This document shows, piece by piece, positions 25,714-34,620 of a DNA stretch of 64,000 nt; the stretch's first letter is position 1, and each line of letters begins with the position of its first letter. Origin of the DNA: Planctomycetota bacterium (GTDB lineage: Bacteria; Planctomycetota; Phycisphaerae; Phycisphaerales; SM1A02); NCBI GenBank assembly GCA_003671025.1, contig QWPW01000014.1, forward strand, positions 1 to 64,000, read 5' to 3'. Position numbers and translations under genes: made by a program. The notes beneath the pieces are model-generated. The model saw only the letters and a program-made list of their open reading frames with translations, ran no database searches and was not told the origin of the DNA.

Positions 25714-27732
25714 GTGCCGCAGACCATTCTTTCGACTTTGACTTCGCCCTCCGTGTTGCGCCAGCTCTCGATGGAGGAGCTCACCCAACTCGCCGCAGAA
25801 ATGCGCAGCGCCATCTGCGCGCAAGTTTCCAAGTCGGGTGGGCATCTCGCCCCCAACCTCGGCGTTATTGAACTGTCGATCGCGATGCATCGCGTGTTCG
25901 ACTTTTCGCACGATCGTCTGCTGTTTGATGTCGGCCATCAGTGCTATCCGCACAAACTATTGACTGGTCGCTATCCGCTCTTCCACAAGCTGCGCCAACG
26001 CGATGGCATGGCGGGCTTTCCTGAACCACGCGAGAGCGCCTACGACCTCTTCTCGGTCGGTCACGCGGGCACGGCCATCTCCACTGCGGTGGGCATGGCG
26101 CGCGGCGATGATCTCAATCGTGAAGGATTCAACGAATCGACACCCGATGGTCGCCGCGTAGTTTCGATCATCGGCGACGCCTCAATCGTCAACGGTGTTG
26201 CGATGGAAGGCTTAAATAACGCGGGCACGCTCAAGCGCCAGTTTCTGGTCATCCTCAACGACAATGGAATGTCGATCGCGAAGCCTCAGGGCGCGGTCGC
26301 CGCATACTTCGACAAATTGCGGCTTTCGCACACATACGGCGAATTCAAGAAGGCCGCGAAAGAACTCTCGCGCAAACTTCCCGGCGGCCGCACCATGGCC
26401 GAGGTCTATCACAAGCTCGGCGAGATGTCCAAGACTTGCGTCAGCGAGAACGCGTGGTTTGAACACTTTGGCCTGGTCACCGTGGGCCCCGTTGATGGAC
26501 ACGACTTGCCCGCGCTCATTGGCATTCTCAATGAGTGCAAGCACTTCGATGCGCCAATGGTTCTTCATGTGAAGACGGTCAAAGGCAAGGGATTTGCCTT
26601 TGCAGAAGGTGACGCGACGACGTTTCATTCGCCGAGCCCCTTCACCATGCTCAACGACGATGGCGAAGAGTTGCAGAGCGAAGGTTGCCGCGTCGAGTTG
26701 AAGAAGAGCTCACGCAGTTTCACCAGCGCCTTCGGCGACATCCTCGCGGACTTGATGACGCGCGATCCCAAGGTGGTCGCGTGCACTGCTGCAATGCCCG
26801 ACGGCACCGGCATCTCCAAGGTCATCACTCGCTTTCCTGATCGCGTATTCGACACCGGAATTTGCGAGAGCCACGCGATGGACATGATGGCGGGCTTGGC
26901 GAAAACCGGATGGAAGCCGTTCTTCGCGCTGTACTCGACGTTCCTTCAGCGCGCGTTTGATCAGGCTTTCCAAGAGTGCGCGTTGCAGGGACTGCCGGTA
27001 CGCCTCTGCATTGATCGCGCGGGCTTCGTCGGCGGCGATGGTGCGGTGCATCATGGTTTCTGCGACATCTCGATATTGGCCACGCTGCCGCAAGCTTGCC
27101 TGCTCGGCGCGATGGATGAGCCGAGCCTCAAGGCCGCGATCGATTGGATGGCCGATTACGACAGCGGGCTTTCTGCGGTGCGCTATCCGCGCGACGGCGT
27201 GAGCACGCGATACGCATCAAGCAATTGCCCTCCGTTTGTGGCGGGCAAGGCGCGCGCGCTCATTACTCATGAGCACCCCCATGTCGCGTTGGTCGGCTAC
27301 GGCACCTCTGCCATCGACGCGTCCACCGCTGCCGATGAACTTGCGATCGATGGACTGCGCGCCGATGTGTACGACGCGCGCTTCGCAAAGCCGATCGACA
27401 TCGACTTGATTGCTAGTTTGATCACTCGCGGGATTCCCATTATCACGATTGAAGATCACTCGATTCGCGGCGGCTTCGGTGCCTGCGTGCTCGAGGCATG
27501 CAACGAGCGCGGGCTCGAGACGCGCGGCATCACTCGTCTGGCCATGCCTGATGGATGGGTCTATCAAGGTGAGCGCAAAGATCAGATGGCCGAAGCGGGC
27601 ATCGACTCTGCGGCGATCGTCGGTGCGGCACGTTGCGCGATTCAAAGTGCTCATGCGATCCATGCCGCGACACGCACGTCGCATGGCACCAGCAAGTCGT
27701 CGAGTCACACCCCCGCTACAACGCACCACTGA
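25714..27732 (+). CDS. dxs: 1-deoxy-D-xylulose-5-phosphate synthase
   Basis: Thiamine-diphosphate enzyme: pyruvate + glyceraldehyde-3-P to DXP, first step of the MEP pathway. At 672 aa it is slightly longer than E. coli Dxs (620), with a Ser/Thr/His-rich tail. Signature regions are FDVGHQCYPHKLLTGR, the ThDP motif GDASIVNGVAMEGLNN, GPVDGHD, and the transketolase central and C-terminal domains (GICESHAMDMMAGLAKTG, RAGFVGGDGAVHHG, EDHSIRGGFG). Starts at GTG with no SD. A TATAGT box lies at 25641-25646 without a recognisable -35. A stable hairpin follows the gene. Confidence 0.95.
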   Translation: MPQTILSTLTSPSVLRQLSMEELTQLAAEMRSAICAQVSKSGGHLAPNLGVIELSIAMHRVFDFSHDRLLFDVGHQCYPHKLLTGRYPLFHKLRQRDGMAGFPEPRESAYDLFSVGHAGTAISTAVGMARGDDLNREGFNESTPDGRRVVSIIGDASIVNGVAMEGLNNAGTLKRQFLVILNDNGMSIAKPQGAVAAYFDKLRLSHTYGEFKKAAKELSRKLPGGRTMAEVYHKLGEMSKTCVSENAWFEHFGLVTVGPVDGHDLPALIGILNECKHFDAPMVLHVKTVKGKGFAFAEGDATTFHSPSPFTMLNDDGEELQSEGCRVELKKSSRSFTSAFGDILADLMTRDPKVVACTAAMPDGTGISKVITRFPDRVFDTGICESHAMDMMAGLAKTGWKPFFALYSTFLQRAFDQAFQECALQGLPVRLCIDRAGFVGGDGAVHHGFCDISILATLPQACLLGAMDEPSLKAAIDWMADYDSGLSAVRYPRDGVSTRYASSNCPPFVAGKARALITHEHPHVALVGYGTSAIDASTAADELAIDGLRADVYDARFAKPIDIDLIASLITRGIPIITIEDHSIRGGFGACVLEACNERGLETRGITRLAMPDGWVYQGERKDQMAEAGIDSAAIVGAARCAIQSAHAIHAATRTSHGTSKSSSHTPATTHH

Positions 27733-27752
27733 TCGATCACGATTCAATCTCA

Positions 27753-27790
27753 CGCGGCGCATGATTTGTCACAACAGATCATGCGCCGCG
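27753..27790 (+). terminator. Stable hairpin after dxs, probable terminator
   Basis: 13-bp perfect stem (27753-27765 with 27778-27790) and 12-nt loop, followed by CTCTTGTCT rather than a clean T-run. It lies 20 bp after the dxs stop, in the convergent gap (27733-27914) before the amidotransferase-like gene. Confidence 0.6.
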
Positions 27791-27914
27791 CTCTTGTCTA
27801 TGAGCGCCTACACACGACGAATCCGCGCAGGAGTAACAGCGCACGAAAGCTGGTGATCGCAAACACGCGCGCGAGGCGCAGCGTTTGATCGGAGCATCGA
27901 AGTCGTCGCGTGTT

Positions 27915-28598
27915 TCAGTGATGAATGTCGCGCGCGCGGCCGGAAGCCATGCGATCGACGGGCATCAGCACAAGGCTCACGCGCTCGGCAAAGAGTCGGC
28001 CCGTGCGAGCGATGTCGTTGAGGACGGTTTGCGTGATGGGCGTTGCCGATCGCGTACCCGCCGCAATCTCAGCGGCGTTCCACTCGGGATGCCAATCGAT
28101 AGCAGTCACGAACGGACCAAGTCCCCATGCCGCGATGCGTGATGCGCCGGTGGACGCAAAGTTGATCGCGCCTTCGGGGAGCTTCGACACGCACTCGTCG
28201 TTCCAAATGGGTTGCTCACTCGACCACGGCTGTCCCGCGAAGAGCGGCTCTTCACGACCAACTTGGTTGAGCGAGACGCGCGTGACTGCGCGTTCAGAGC
28301 ACGGGCTCACTTCGCCGCCGAGCGCACGAGCCGCCAAGCGAGCGCCCGCGCCGATGGCGAGCACAGGGATCTGCGCGACATGTGCCGCGCGCACGAACCC
28401 TTCGACCGCGCCACTGGTCGCGGTCACAGACGCGCCACCACCCGAAACGATGATGCCGTGCACCTCGTCAAGATCGTGCGGCATGTTGTCACCGACCGAC
28501 GCCGTGATCTGACGAACCTGTTGCCCAAACTCGCGCAACACTTCGCCGAGCAACCCTGGAGTGCCGTGTGCATCGAGTTGAAAGTAGTAAATCGCCAT
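27915..28598 (-). CDS. Class I glutamine amidotransferase-like protein lacking the nucleophile
   Basis: 227 aa with the GATase class I fold pattern: HGIIVSGGGASV near the N-terminus and the nucleophile-elbow region PVLAIGAGARLAARALGGEV. The active-site Cys of the usual G-I-C-L-G-H is replaced by Gly (A-I-G-A-G-A). The C-terminal His-Glu pair survives in IDWHPEW. It should therefore not hydrolyse glutamine in the usual way and may be a binding or regulatory homologue. ATG 28598 has AGGA 9 nt upstream. Lies 42 bp downstream of pckA on the same strand and is probably cotranscribed. Confidence 0.65.
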   Translation of the reverse strand: MAIYYFQLDAHGTPGLLGEVLREFGQQVRQITASVGDNMPHDLDEVHGIIVSGGGASVTATSGAVEGFVRAAHVAQIPVLAIGAGARLAARALGGEVSPCSERAVTRVSLNQVGREEPLFAGQPWSSEQPIWNDECVSKLPEGAINFASTGASRIAAWGLGPFVTAIDWHPEWNAAEIAAGTRSATPITQTVLNDIARTGRLFAERVSLVLMPVDRMASGRARDIHH

Positions 28599-28640
28599 TC
28601 GTCGCATTCCTTCTGTTTGCTATCCGCACACCACGTCCAG

Positions 28641-30230
28641 TCAAACAAGCACAGCAACGCGCGGTCCCGCCGCACGCACGACATCACTCACCTTGAACTT
28701 GGTGTCGTTCTCGCGGAAACGCTTGGCCAAGTCGGTGGCCTTCGCGTCGTAGGCTGCTTTGTCGCTCCAGGTATCGCGCGGATTGAGCACTTCGCTGGGA
28801 ACGCCTGCAACGGCGGTTGGCATTTGCAAGCCAAAGATCGGATGCTCAACGAACGTCGCCTTCGCGAGCGAACCATCGAGAATGCCAGTGACGAACGCGC
28901 GCGTGTACGCGAGTTTGAAACGATGGCCAACGCCGTAAGGTCCACCAGTCCAACCGGTGTTGAGCAGCCATACATTCGCGCCGTACTTCTTGATGCGTTC
29001 GGCCAACATTTCGGCATAGACCATCGGCGCGCGCGGAAGGAACGGCCCGCCAAAGCATGGCGAGAAATTCGGCTGCGGCTCTTTGACGCCCGCTTCGGTT
29101 CCCGCAAGTTTCGAGGTGTAACCGTTGAGGAAGTAATACATCGCCTGTTCAGGCGTGAGCTTCGAGACCGGAGGCAACACGCCAAACGCGTCGGCCGAAA
29201 GGAAGACGACGTTCTTGGGATGAAGCGCGACCGAAGGAATCTTCGAGTTGGCGATGTACGACACGGGATAGGTCACGCGCGTGTTTTCAGCCTTTTGCGC
29301 GCTGTCGTAGTCGGGCACGCGCGTGATCGGATCCACGACCACGTTCTCAAGCACCGAGCCGAACCGAATCGCGTCCCAAATTGCAGGCTCGCCTTCTTGC
29401 GAAAGCTTGATGCACTTGGCGTAGCAGCCACCTTCAATGTTGAAGACACCCGCGTCCGACCAACCGTGCTCATCGTCACCGACGAGATCGCGATGTGGAT
29501 CGGCGGAGAGCGTGGTCTTGCCCGTTCCCGAAAGTCCGAAGAAGAGCGCAACGCTCGACGCGTCTTTGCGGTCCACGTTGCACGAGCAGTGCATCGGGAA
29601 CACCTTCATGTCGGGCAAGTCGTAGTTCATCGCGAAGAAGATGGACTTCTTCATCTCGCCCGCGTACTCGGTGCCCACGATGATGACCGTCTTCTTCTCG
29701 AGGCTCTGCACGATGCCAATGTGCGTCTTGATGCCAAACTCAGCGGGATTGGTGACCTTCATTCCGCAGGCGTTGATGATGGTCCAATCCGCCGCGAATG
29801 AAGCCTTTTCTGCGAGAGGCACGTTGATGAACAACGTCTTGGCGAAGAGCGAGTGCCACGCCTTCTCGGTAAACACGCGTACCTTGAGGCGATAGTTTGG
29901 ATCGGCACCCGCGTAGCCATCGAAGCGGAAGATCTCCGCCTTGGTCGCGAGATGCGCCAACGCCGCGGCCTTCAACTTTTCGAAATGCTCAGGCGAAACG
30001 GGCTGATTGACCTTGCCCCAGTTGATGTTGTTGTGGATGGCCGGGCTGTCCTCGAGGAACTTGTCGTCAGGACTGCGGCCAGTGCGCTCACCGGTATCGC
30101 ACTGCAGCGCGCCGTTGGCGGCGAGTTGTCCTTCGCCGCGCGCGAGTGCCATCTCGACGAGCACCGCCGTGGAGAGGTTGGCGAGAATCTTTGCGGAACC
30201 GAATTCGACCGGGAGGGTGGTGAGTGCCAT
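28641..30230 (-). CDS. pckA: Phosphoenolpyruvate carboxykinase (ATP)
   Basis: Gluconeogenic enzyme: oxaloacetate + ATP to PEP + CO2. At 529 aa it matches the ATP-dependent family. Visible elements: the TGRSPDDKF start region, YAGEMKKSIFFAMNY (metal and substrate contacts), the P-loop GLSGTGKTTLS, the DDEHGW kinase-2 motif, and the Mg-binding SADP. The ATG at 30230 starts MALTTLPVEF; the frame is open further upstream to 30287. Transcribed with the amidotransferase-like gene behind it. Confidence 0.96.
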   Translation of the reverse strand: MALTTLPVEFGSAKILANLSTAVLVEMALARGEGQLAANGALQCDTGERTGRSPDDKFLEDSPAIHNNINWGKVNQPVSPEHFEKLKAAALAHLATKAEIFRFDGYAGADPNYRLKVRVFTEKAWHSLFAKTLFINVPLAEKASFAADWTIINACGMKVTNPAEFGIKTHIGIVQSLEKKTVIIVGTEYAGEMKKSIFFAMNYDLPDMKVFPMHCSCNVDRKDASSVALFFGLSGTGKTTLSADPHRDLVGDDEHGWSDAGVFNIEGGCYAKCIKLSQEGEPAIWDAIRFGSVLENVVVDPITRVPDYDSAQKAENTRVTYPVSYIANSKIPSVALHPKNVVFLSADAFGVLPPVSKLTPEQAMYYFLNGYTSKLAGTEAGVKEPQPNFSPCFGGPFLPRAPMVYAEMLAERIKKYGANVWLLNTGWTGGPYGVGHRFKLAYTRAFVTGILDGSLAKATFVEHPIFGLQMPTAVAGVPSEVLNPRDTWSDKAAYDAKATDLAKRFRENDTKFKVSDVVRAAGPRVAVLV

Positions 30231-30463
30231 GTGCTTGGGTGTTTCTTGAGGAGTTCGTGCGGACTGTCCATGCGCATCAAGCCTCATCGAACGGCGAACC
30301 TTTAGGGAGTCGTCGTGCGCGCGGTGATGCGGAAAGGGCCAATACTAGCACACGGTCGCATCCGCGATCGTGAAAGCAGCGTCGTGGCTGGCGCGACCAA
30401 CCATCGCCTATTAGGCCGTGATCGTTCAAGCGGTGGCACACGACGAACAGATAAAGAAACCCA

Positions 30464-30507
30464 AGAAAAAACAAACTTCTCCGCGCACTGCGCAGAGAAG
30501 TTTGTTT
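30464..30507 (-). terminator. Rho-independent terminator of tRNA-His
   Basis: 13-bp outer stem (30469-30481 with 30495-30507) plus a 4-bp inner GCGC stem and 3-nt loop. On the minus strand it runs into TTTTTTC. It begins 5 nt past the tRNA 3' end. Confidence 0.88.
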
Positions 30508-30511
30508 GAGG

Positions 30512-30585
30512 GGAGACCAACGGGGCTCGAACCCGCGACAGCCGAAATCACAATCCGGCGCTCTACCAACTGAGCTATGGCCTCC
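30512..30585 (-). tRNA. tRNA-His (anticodon GTG)
   Basis: The reverse complement folds as a cloverleaf with an 8-bp acceptor stem including the encoded extra G-1 that pairs with C73, the identity element of histidine tRNA. The anticodon stem CCGGA/TTCGG closes loop TTGTGAT, anticodon GTG. T loop TTCGAGC. CCA is not encoded (CCT follows). Confidence 0.94.
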
Positions 30586-30596
30586 GTGTTCAAGAG

Positions 30597-30625
30597 AGAA
30601 TACCGCAGCCTACGCGGAAGGTCAA
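30597..30625 (-). promoter_or_regulatory. Sigma70-type promoter of tRNA-His
   Basis: On the minus strand TTGACC (30620-30625), 17-nt spacer, TATTCT (30597-30602), with the -10 box ending 11 nt before the tRNA 5' end. Confidence 0.78.
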
Positions 30626-30682
30626 CGCGCGCGACGCGCCATCTCACGACTGATGATTCGCGCGCGGCGGTACCTTGCCTCC

Positions 30683-31468
30683 ATGCAACTGCACGCACTG
30701 CAAACAGATCCTGTGTGGCGCGATTTCACTGCGAATCGATTGCACATCGAAGCTGCCATGAACACACTCGATTGCACGACGGGTGATTACGTAGTGCTCC
30801 CAGAAATGTGCGAAACGGGATGGACCAGCGACGCGGAGTCGTTGCAGTTACCGACGCAATCGCTTGCGTGGCTGAGCGCGTTAGCCGCGCGCCATGGTGT
30901 GTGGATTCAAGCGGGATTGGGCGAGCAGATTAGTCGCACCAACGTGGCCAACAGCGCCGCGGTCGCCGCTCCCGATGGATCTATTCGCGCGATCTATCGC
31001 AAGTATTTCCTCTTCCCTTCGGAGCGCGAGAGCTTCGTTGCGGGCGAGCAACTGTTTCTCATCGACACTGGAAAAGCCCTTGTTTGCCCGCTGATTTGTT
31101 ACGACCTGCGCTTCCCTGAACTGTGGCGCTTGGCAGCACTTGCGGGCGCTGAAGTCTTCGCGGTGAGCTCGTCGTGGCCCTCGGTGCGTCACGAACATTG
31201 GCGCGCGCTCTTGATCGCGCGCGCGATCGAGAATCAAGCGTATGTCGTTGCCGCGAACCGAACTGGGTCCGATCCAACGCAATCGTATTCGGGCGGTTCG
31301 ACCATTATCACTCATCAAGGCGAGCGCATTGATGAAGTGCTGTGCGAACAACGCAACGCGAGCGCGCGCTTCGCTCGCGAAGAACTCGTTGCATGGCGCG
31401 CGCAATTCCCAGCACTGGCGAACACGCAACATGCGCTTCTCGGAAGCACCAACATCGTGCGCGTCTGA
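30683..31468 (+). CDS. Carbon-nitrogen hydrolase (nitrilase/omega-amidase type)
   Basis: 261-aa soluble hydrolase of the nitrilase superfamily, probably cleaving an amide. The catalytic Glu-Lys-Cys triad is recognisable: E in VVLPEMCETGW, K in IYRKYFLFPSE, C in PLICYDLRFPE. The length and the short chain agree with the omega-amidase/YafV-like branch, which deaminates alpha-ketoglutaramate, but substrate assignment is tentative. The open frame extends upstream across the tRNA-His gene; the ATG at 30683 is the first after it and fits the family N-terminus. Confidence 0.86.
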   Translation: MQLHALQTDPVWRDFTANRLHIEAAMNTLDCTTGDYVVLPEMCETGWTSDAESLQLPTQSLAWLSALAARHGVWIQAGLGEQISRTNVANSAAVAAPDGSIRAIYRKYFLFPSERESFVAGEQLFLIDTGKALVCPLICYDLRFPELWRLAALAGAEVFAVSSSWPSVRHEHWRALLIARAIENQAYVVAANRTGSDPTQSYSGGSTIITHQGERIDEVLCEQRNASARFAREELVAWRAQFPALANTQHALLGSTNIVRV

Positions 31469-31662
31469 GAAACGACGACATCAACGCACACGAAAGTTTT
31501 TCAACGTGAGTCACGCGTAACTTTTTCTGCGCGAGTGTCGAAGCGAACGACGCTTTACTTCACGCGACAAATTTTTGTTTTCACATCACCTGCTCTGTGC
31601 ATCATGCGTCGCGCGCTACATTGCGCGCACGTTGGTGGAATCCAACAACAGGGAACCATTTG

Positions 31663-32634
31663 ATGAATGACAATCGACATGGACCTCTTCAACTGTCCGA
31701 CGACGTGTGCTGCGACGGAGTTCGCGGCGACATCATCACCGACAACAACATCAACGAGACGTGGAATGAGACTCGCGCTGCGCAGTTGGACGCGCGTGAG
31801 ATTCTTCCCGTGCGCATAGGTTCCAGCGACGCTGACATCCCACAAAACAGCGGCAAAACCAGCAAAACCGAGCGAGTTCGCGCCGAGGCACCTTCTGATG
31901 CTCGCGTTGATAGAACGTCTTCCGCGCGCAGTGCCGGGCGCAATGCCGGGCGCAATGATGCGAAGCCAGAGACGCTAGTCAAGAGCGAACTCGCACCGCG
32001 AGAGACCATCAAGAGTGCGTCGCTCAAGAACAAAGAGCAGCGATGCGACGAGCTCACATGCGATTGGGATGTCTACCAATCTCGTTTGCTGCGCGCGTTT
32101 TTTCGAGACGCCAATGCGTTGGCTTCTCGGTACCGCGTCTCGAGCGAGGACATCGTGAGCCATGTTCGCTCGCTCTCGCAACCGAAGATCGATCTCGGAC
32201 TCATGCTCAAGCCAGTCCCTTGTGTTGGTGATGTCACCGTCGCCGCGGCCTGTTGCCTTGGACGCGCGAATGCATGGAATGAACTGTGGGTCTTCGCCGA
32301 GCCCGCGATGACACGCGCTGCGTTTTCCCGTTTGCCCGAAGCATTGGCATTGACATGGACGCGACGCTTCTGGATGCAACTCGAGCGCACGACGCGACAA
32401 CCGCTTCGCGCACAGAACACGAAAGCATCACGCGCAGATGCGGTGCACACCAGCGCTCCGGCGTTGGCGATCACACTCGCGGCATACGACGGTTCGCGTC
32501 CGATTCGGCTGTGGATTGTCGAACAACTTCTCGGCGCAATCGAGGCAGAGCGATTGGCTGGACATCTTGAGATCAGACGCGAACAGTTGGGTCGACCGAT
32601 CCCGTTGCGTTTGGTTGGTCATTGCCTTGCGTGA
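31663..32634 (+). CDS. Hypothetical protein, two-part architecture
   Basis: 323 aa, family not recognised. The first 140 residues are polar, low in aromatics and likely disordered. From CDWDVYQSRLLRAFFRDANALASRYRV onward (second half, about 135-323) it looks globular: VPCVGDVTVAAACCLGR, then a Trp-rich block (NELWVFAEP, LTWTRRFWMQLE) and an amphipathic C-terminus. No signal peptide or membrane helix. The ATG at 31663 has GGGA about 10 nt upstream; alternative start 31597. Sits between the nitrilase and tRNA-Phe with no operon partner. Confidence 0.55.
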   Translation: MNDNRHGPLQLSDDVCCDGVRGDIITDNNINETWNETRAAQLDAREILPVRIGSSDADIPQNSGKTSKTERVRAEAPSDARVDRTSSARSAGRNAGRNDAKPETLVKSELAPRETIKSASLKNKEQRCDELTCDWDVYQSRLLRAFFRDANALASRYRVSSEDIVSHVRSLSQPKIDLGLMLKPVPCVGDVTVAAACCLGRANAWNELWVFAEPAMTRAAFSRLPEALALTWTRRFWMQLERTTRQPLRAQNTKASRADAVHTSAPALAITLAAYDGSRPIRLWIVEQLLGAIEAERLAGHLEIRREQLGRPIPLRLVGHCLA

Positions 32635-32705
32635 GTCGCAGCGCGGGGTTGGGGAACATCGCCAAAATTTGGCCCAAAACTGGCCCAAAACTCGCTGATA
32701 GAGGC

Positions 32706-32750
32706 TCAAAACGAAACAAGCCCGCAGCGTATGCCGCGGGCTTGTTTCGT
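32706..32750 (-). terminator. Rho-independent terminator of tRNA-Phe
   Basis: 15-bp perfect stem (32711-32725 with 32736-32750), 10-nt loop, then TTTTGAG on the minus strand. It starts 2 nt past the tRNA 3' end. Confidence 0.87.
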
Positions 32751-32751
32751 A

Positions 32752-32824
32752 TGCCAATTCCCGGACTTGAACCGGGGACACTCGCATTTTCAATGCGATG
32801 CTCTACCAACTGAGCTAAATTGGC
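32752..32824 (-). tRNA. tRNA-Phe (anticodon GAA)
   Basis: The reverse complement folds as a standard 73-nt cloverleaf: acceptor GCCAATT/AATTGGC, anticodon stem TCGCA/TGCGA with loop TTGAAAA (anticodon GAA), T arm with TTCAAGT, discriminator A. CCA is not encoded. Confidence 0.95.
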
Positions 32825-32848
32825 GCCGCCGTCAATGACGGGTCGCGG

Positions 32849-32876
32849 AGCGTATCCGAATCACTGACGCTGTCAA
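32849..32876 (-). promoter_or_regulatory. Sigma70-type promoter of tRNA-Phe
   Basis: Minus-strand TTGACA (32871-32876), 16-nt spacer, TACGCT (32849-32854). The -10 lies 24 nt from the mature tRNA end, a longer leader than for the other tRNAs. Confidence 0.65.
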
Positions 32877-32895
32877 GCGTTTGGCGCGTGGCTCG

Positions 32896-33378
32896 TCACG
32901 CAGCCTTGCGACCAAACAGCCCAGCGATTCCCTCGAGCATTCCTTTGTCCATTCCGCGGACGGGGTACTGATGCGCGAGCAATTGCTCAAGCGTGTGATC
33001 GTCGGCAACTTCAAATTGCGCCGGCATACCAAGGACGCGTGTGGCAAAGCGCACCGCGCGTGGAAGTTGCTTGCGACTCGTCGCTGCAACCAAGTGACCA
33101 TCATCGAGGCGCAGTGGAACGATTCCGAATTGCCACGCTTGTCGGCGAATCACGAGGTCGCGCACGTCTTCGTCGACGCCGCGATCGGCGTCAAAGAGCG
33201 TGGCACGCTCTTGGGTCTGCTCGATCCATGCATGTTCGATTTGTTCGTTGGACACGCTGAACAGGCGCTCAGCGATCGCACCAAATGGTTCGCTCGACGA
33301 CTCTTGCTCAGTAAGAACGGCATCGACTTGAGTTCGAGTGAGCACACCCATTCGAACGAGCATTTCTCCAATTCGCAT
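32896..33378 (-). CDS. Stand-alone MshEN (GspE/PilB N-terminal) protein
   Basis: 160 aa equal to the N-terminal domain of type IV pilus or type II secretion ATPases, without the ATPase. It begins MRIGEMLVRMGVLTRTQV... ending in a Gln, matching the MshEN motif R-[LI]-G-x-x-L-V-x-x-G-x-L-T...L-x-x-Q, which binds cyclic di-GMP in characterised members. A second half (VSNEQIEHAWIEQ) resembles the second motif, and a further globular part follows. AAGGAG about 8 nt before the ATG is one of the best SDs in the window. No pilus ATPase gene is adjacent, so it may act as a free c-di-GMP effector. This function is inferred. Confidence 0.7.
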   Translation of the reverse strand: MRIGEMLVRMGVLTRTQVDAVLTEQESSSEPFGAIAERLFSVSNEQIEHAWIEQTQERATLFDADRGVDEDVRDLVIRRQAWQFGIVPLRLDDGHLVAATSRKQLPRAVRFATRVLGMPAQFEVADDHTLEQLLAHQYPVRGMDKGMLEGIAGLFGRKAA

Positions 33379-33585
33379 GACACAACTCCTTAGACCTACA
33401 CAGCGTTCGTAGCAACCAATTGCGCCTCACTTGTAGGGTGTTTGAACTTCGGCTCGCGGCCATCCCTATCCTGTGCCAGCTACGACACTCTCGAAGAAAC
33501 TGTGCACACACAGGCTGCATAATCGGTAAGCCAGCCTTGGAAGTCGCCTTGCGCGATGCGCTGCGATTGCCGATAAACCCCGCAT

Positions 33586-34596
33586 ATGGCACGGCAATTG
33601 ACGCAACGCACCTCACTCAAGGCCCATCCACTCAAGCCTTTGATCGCTCGACTCGCGCGAGCATTTGCCGCACGCGAAGTCGAGTGGGCGCAACTCGCGG
33701 ATGCACGCTTGTTGCGACGCTTTCGCCGCGAACTCGACGCGATCAGTCAATCACTGGCACATGATGAATCCTTGAACACGCCCGCGCCGCGACACGATCG
33801 AGTTCGTTCGGTGTGCGCGGAGATTCTCATCGCAGCGCGTCTTCTCGAAGCGGGTTGTTCGATCGAGCATGAAGTGGAAACGCCGACGGGAAAGCATGTC
33901 GATTTTCGAGCGCGCAGAGATGGTGCAACGCTCAATGTTCACGTGAAGCGCGCGCCGCTTCCAACGTTGCGCGATGCCGAGGTTCAGATTCCTGTCCCAT
34001 GGCGCGTGCTCGAAACTGTGCCGCGCGGATTGGTGGTTGCACTCGCGCTGTCGCAGCAACTGCGTCCACGCGAAACGCAGGAAGCGATCCATGAATCGCT
34101 CGCGTTTCTAAAAGCTGCATCGGTCGGCGAAGAGATCGTGTTTGCCGGCGCGGATGTAAGCACTGCCGCGCGTCTGCGTGTGGTCGCTCCTTCAACATCC
34201 ACCCGCGTTGAACTCGTCGCTGATCTTTCGGCATCGTTTGACGATCACGTCCCCCGCTTTCAATCGACGCTGCGCAAAGCGTTCTCGCAGTTCATGCCCC
34301 GCAGCGAAAACTTGTTTGTCGTGTGCGGTTCCTCGGGAGGAATCGAGCCCTTCGCGACGGCGCTCTTGGGCTCCAACATCGAGCGATGGGACAAGCGTCC
34401 GCGCGCCGGCGAGCTCATCGCCTACGGCCGAGGAGGCGACGGCTTCTGGGCGGGATCGATGCGCAATCAATCGCGTATGGCGGTGTACTGGCCCTTGGTC
34501 CCTGGTGCGGGACCACTGTTGTTTCTGCGGGAAACCAGCGCGATGCGCAACGCTCCCACCCGTGCGGTTGAACTGGCGCGCTCGATCTTTGCGTGA
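33586..34596 (+). CDS. Hypothetical protein with PD-(D/E)XK nuclease-like core
   Basis: 336 aa, no signal peptide. Residues about 75-122 resemble a restriction-endonuclease-like fold: a helix with Glu 79 (AEILIAARLLEAG), a strand ending in Asp 106 (GKHVDFRAR), and a following strand NVHVKR with Lys 121. The usual E-x-K is H-x-K here, so catalysis is uncertain. The C-terminal half is a separate globular region with VVCGSSGGIEP and a late YWPLVPGAG stretch. Convergent with hflX. No methyltransferase or other restriction partner is nearby. Function unknown. Confidence 0.55.
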   Translation: MARQLTQRTSLKAHPLKPLIARLARAFAAREVEWAQLADARLLRRFRRELDAISQSLAHDESLNTPAPRHDRVRSVCAEILIAARLLEAGCSIEHEVETPTGKHVDFRARRDGATLNVHVKRAPLPTLRDAEVQIPVPWRVLETVPRGLVVALALSQQLRPRETQEAIHESLAFLKAASVGEEIVFAGADVSTAARLRVVAPSTSTRVELVADLSASFDDHVPRFQSTLRKAFSQFMPRSENLFVVCGSSGGIEPFATALLGSNIERWDKRPRAGELIAYGRGGDGFWAGSMRNQSRMAVYWPLVPGAGPLLFLRETSAMRNAPTRAVELARSIFA

Positions 34597-34620
34597 GTTG
34601 TCACACGTGAATCATCATCG

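Noticed and set aside
28212-29801. 529-aa plus-strand frame opposite pckA
   Set aside because: pckA is unambiguous on the other strand; this is antisense noise.
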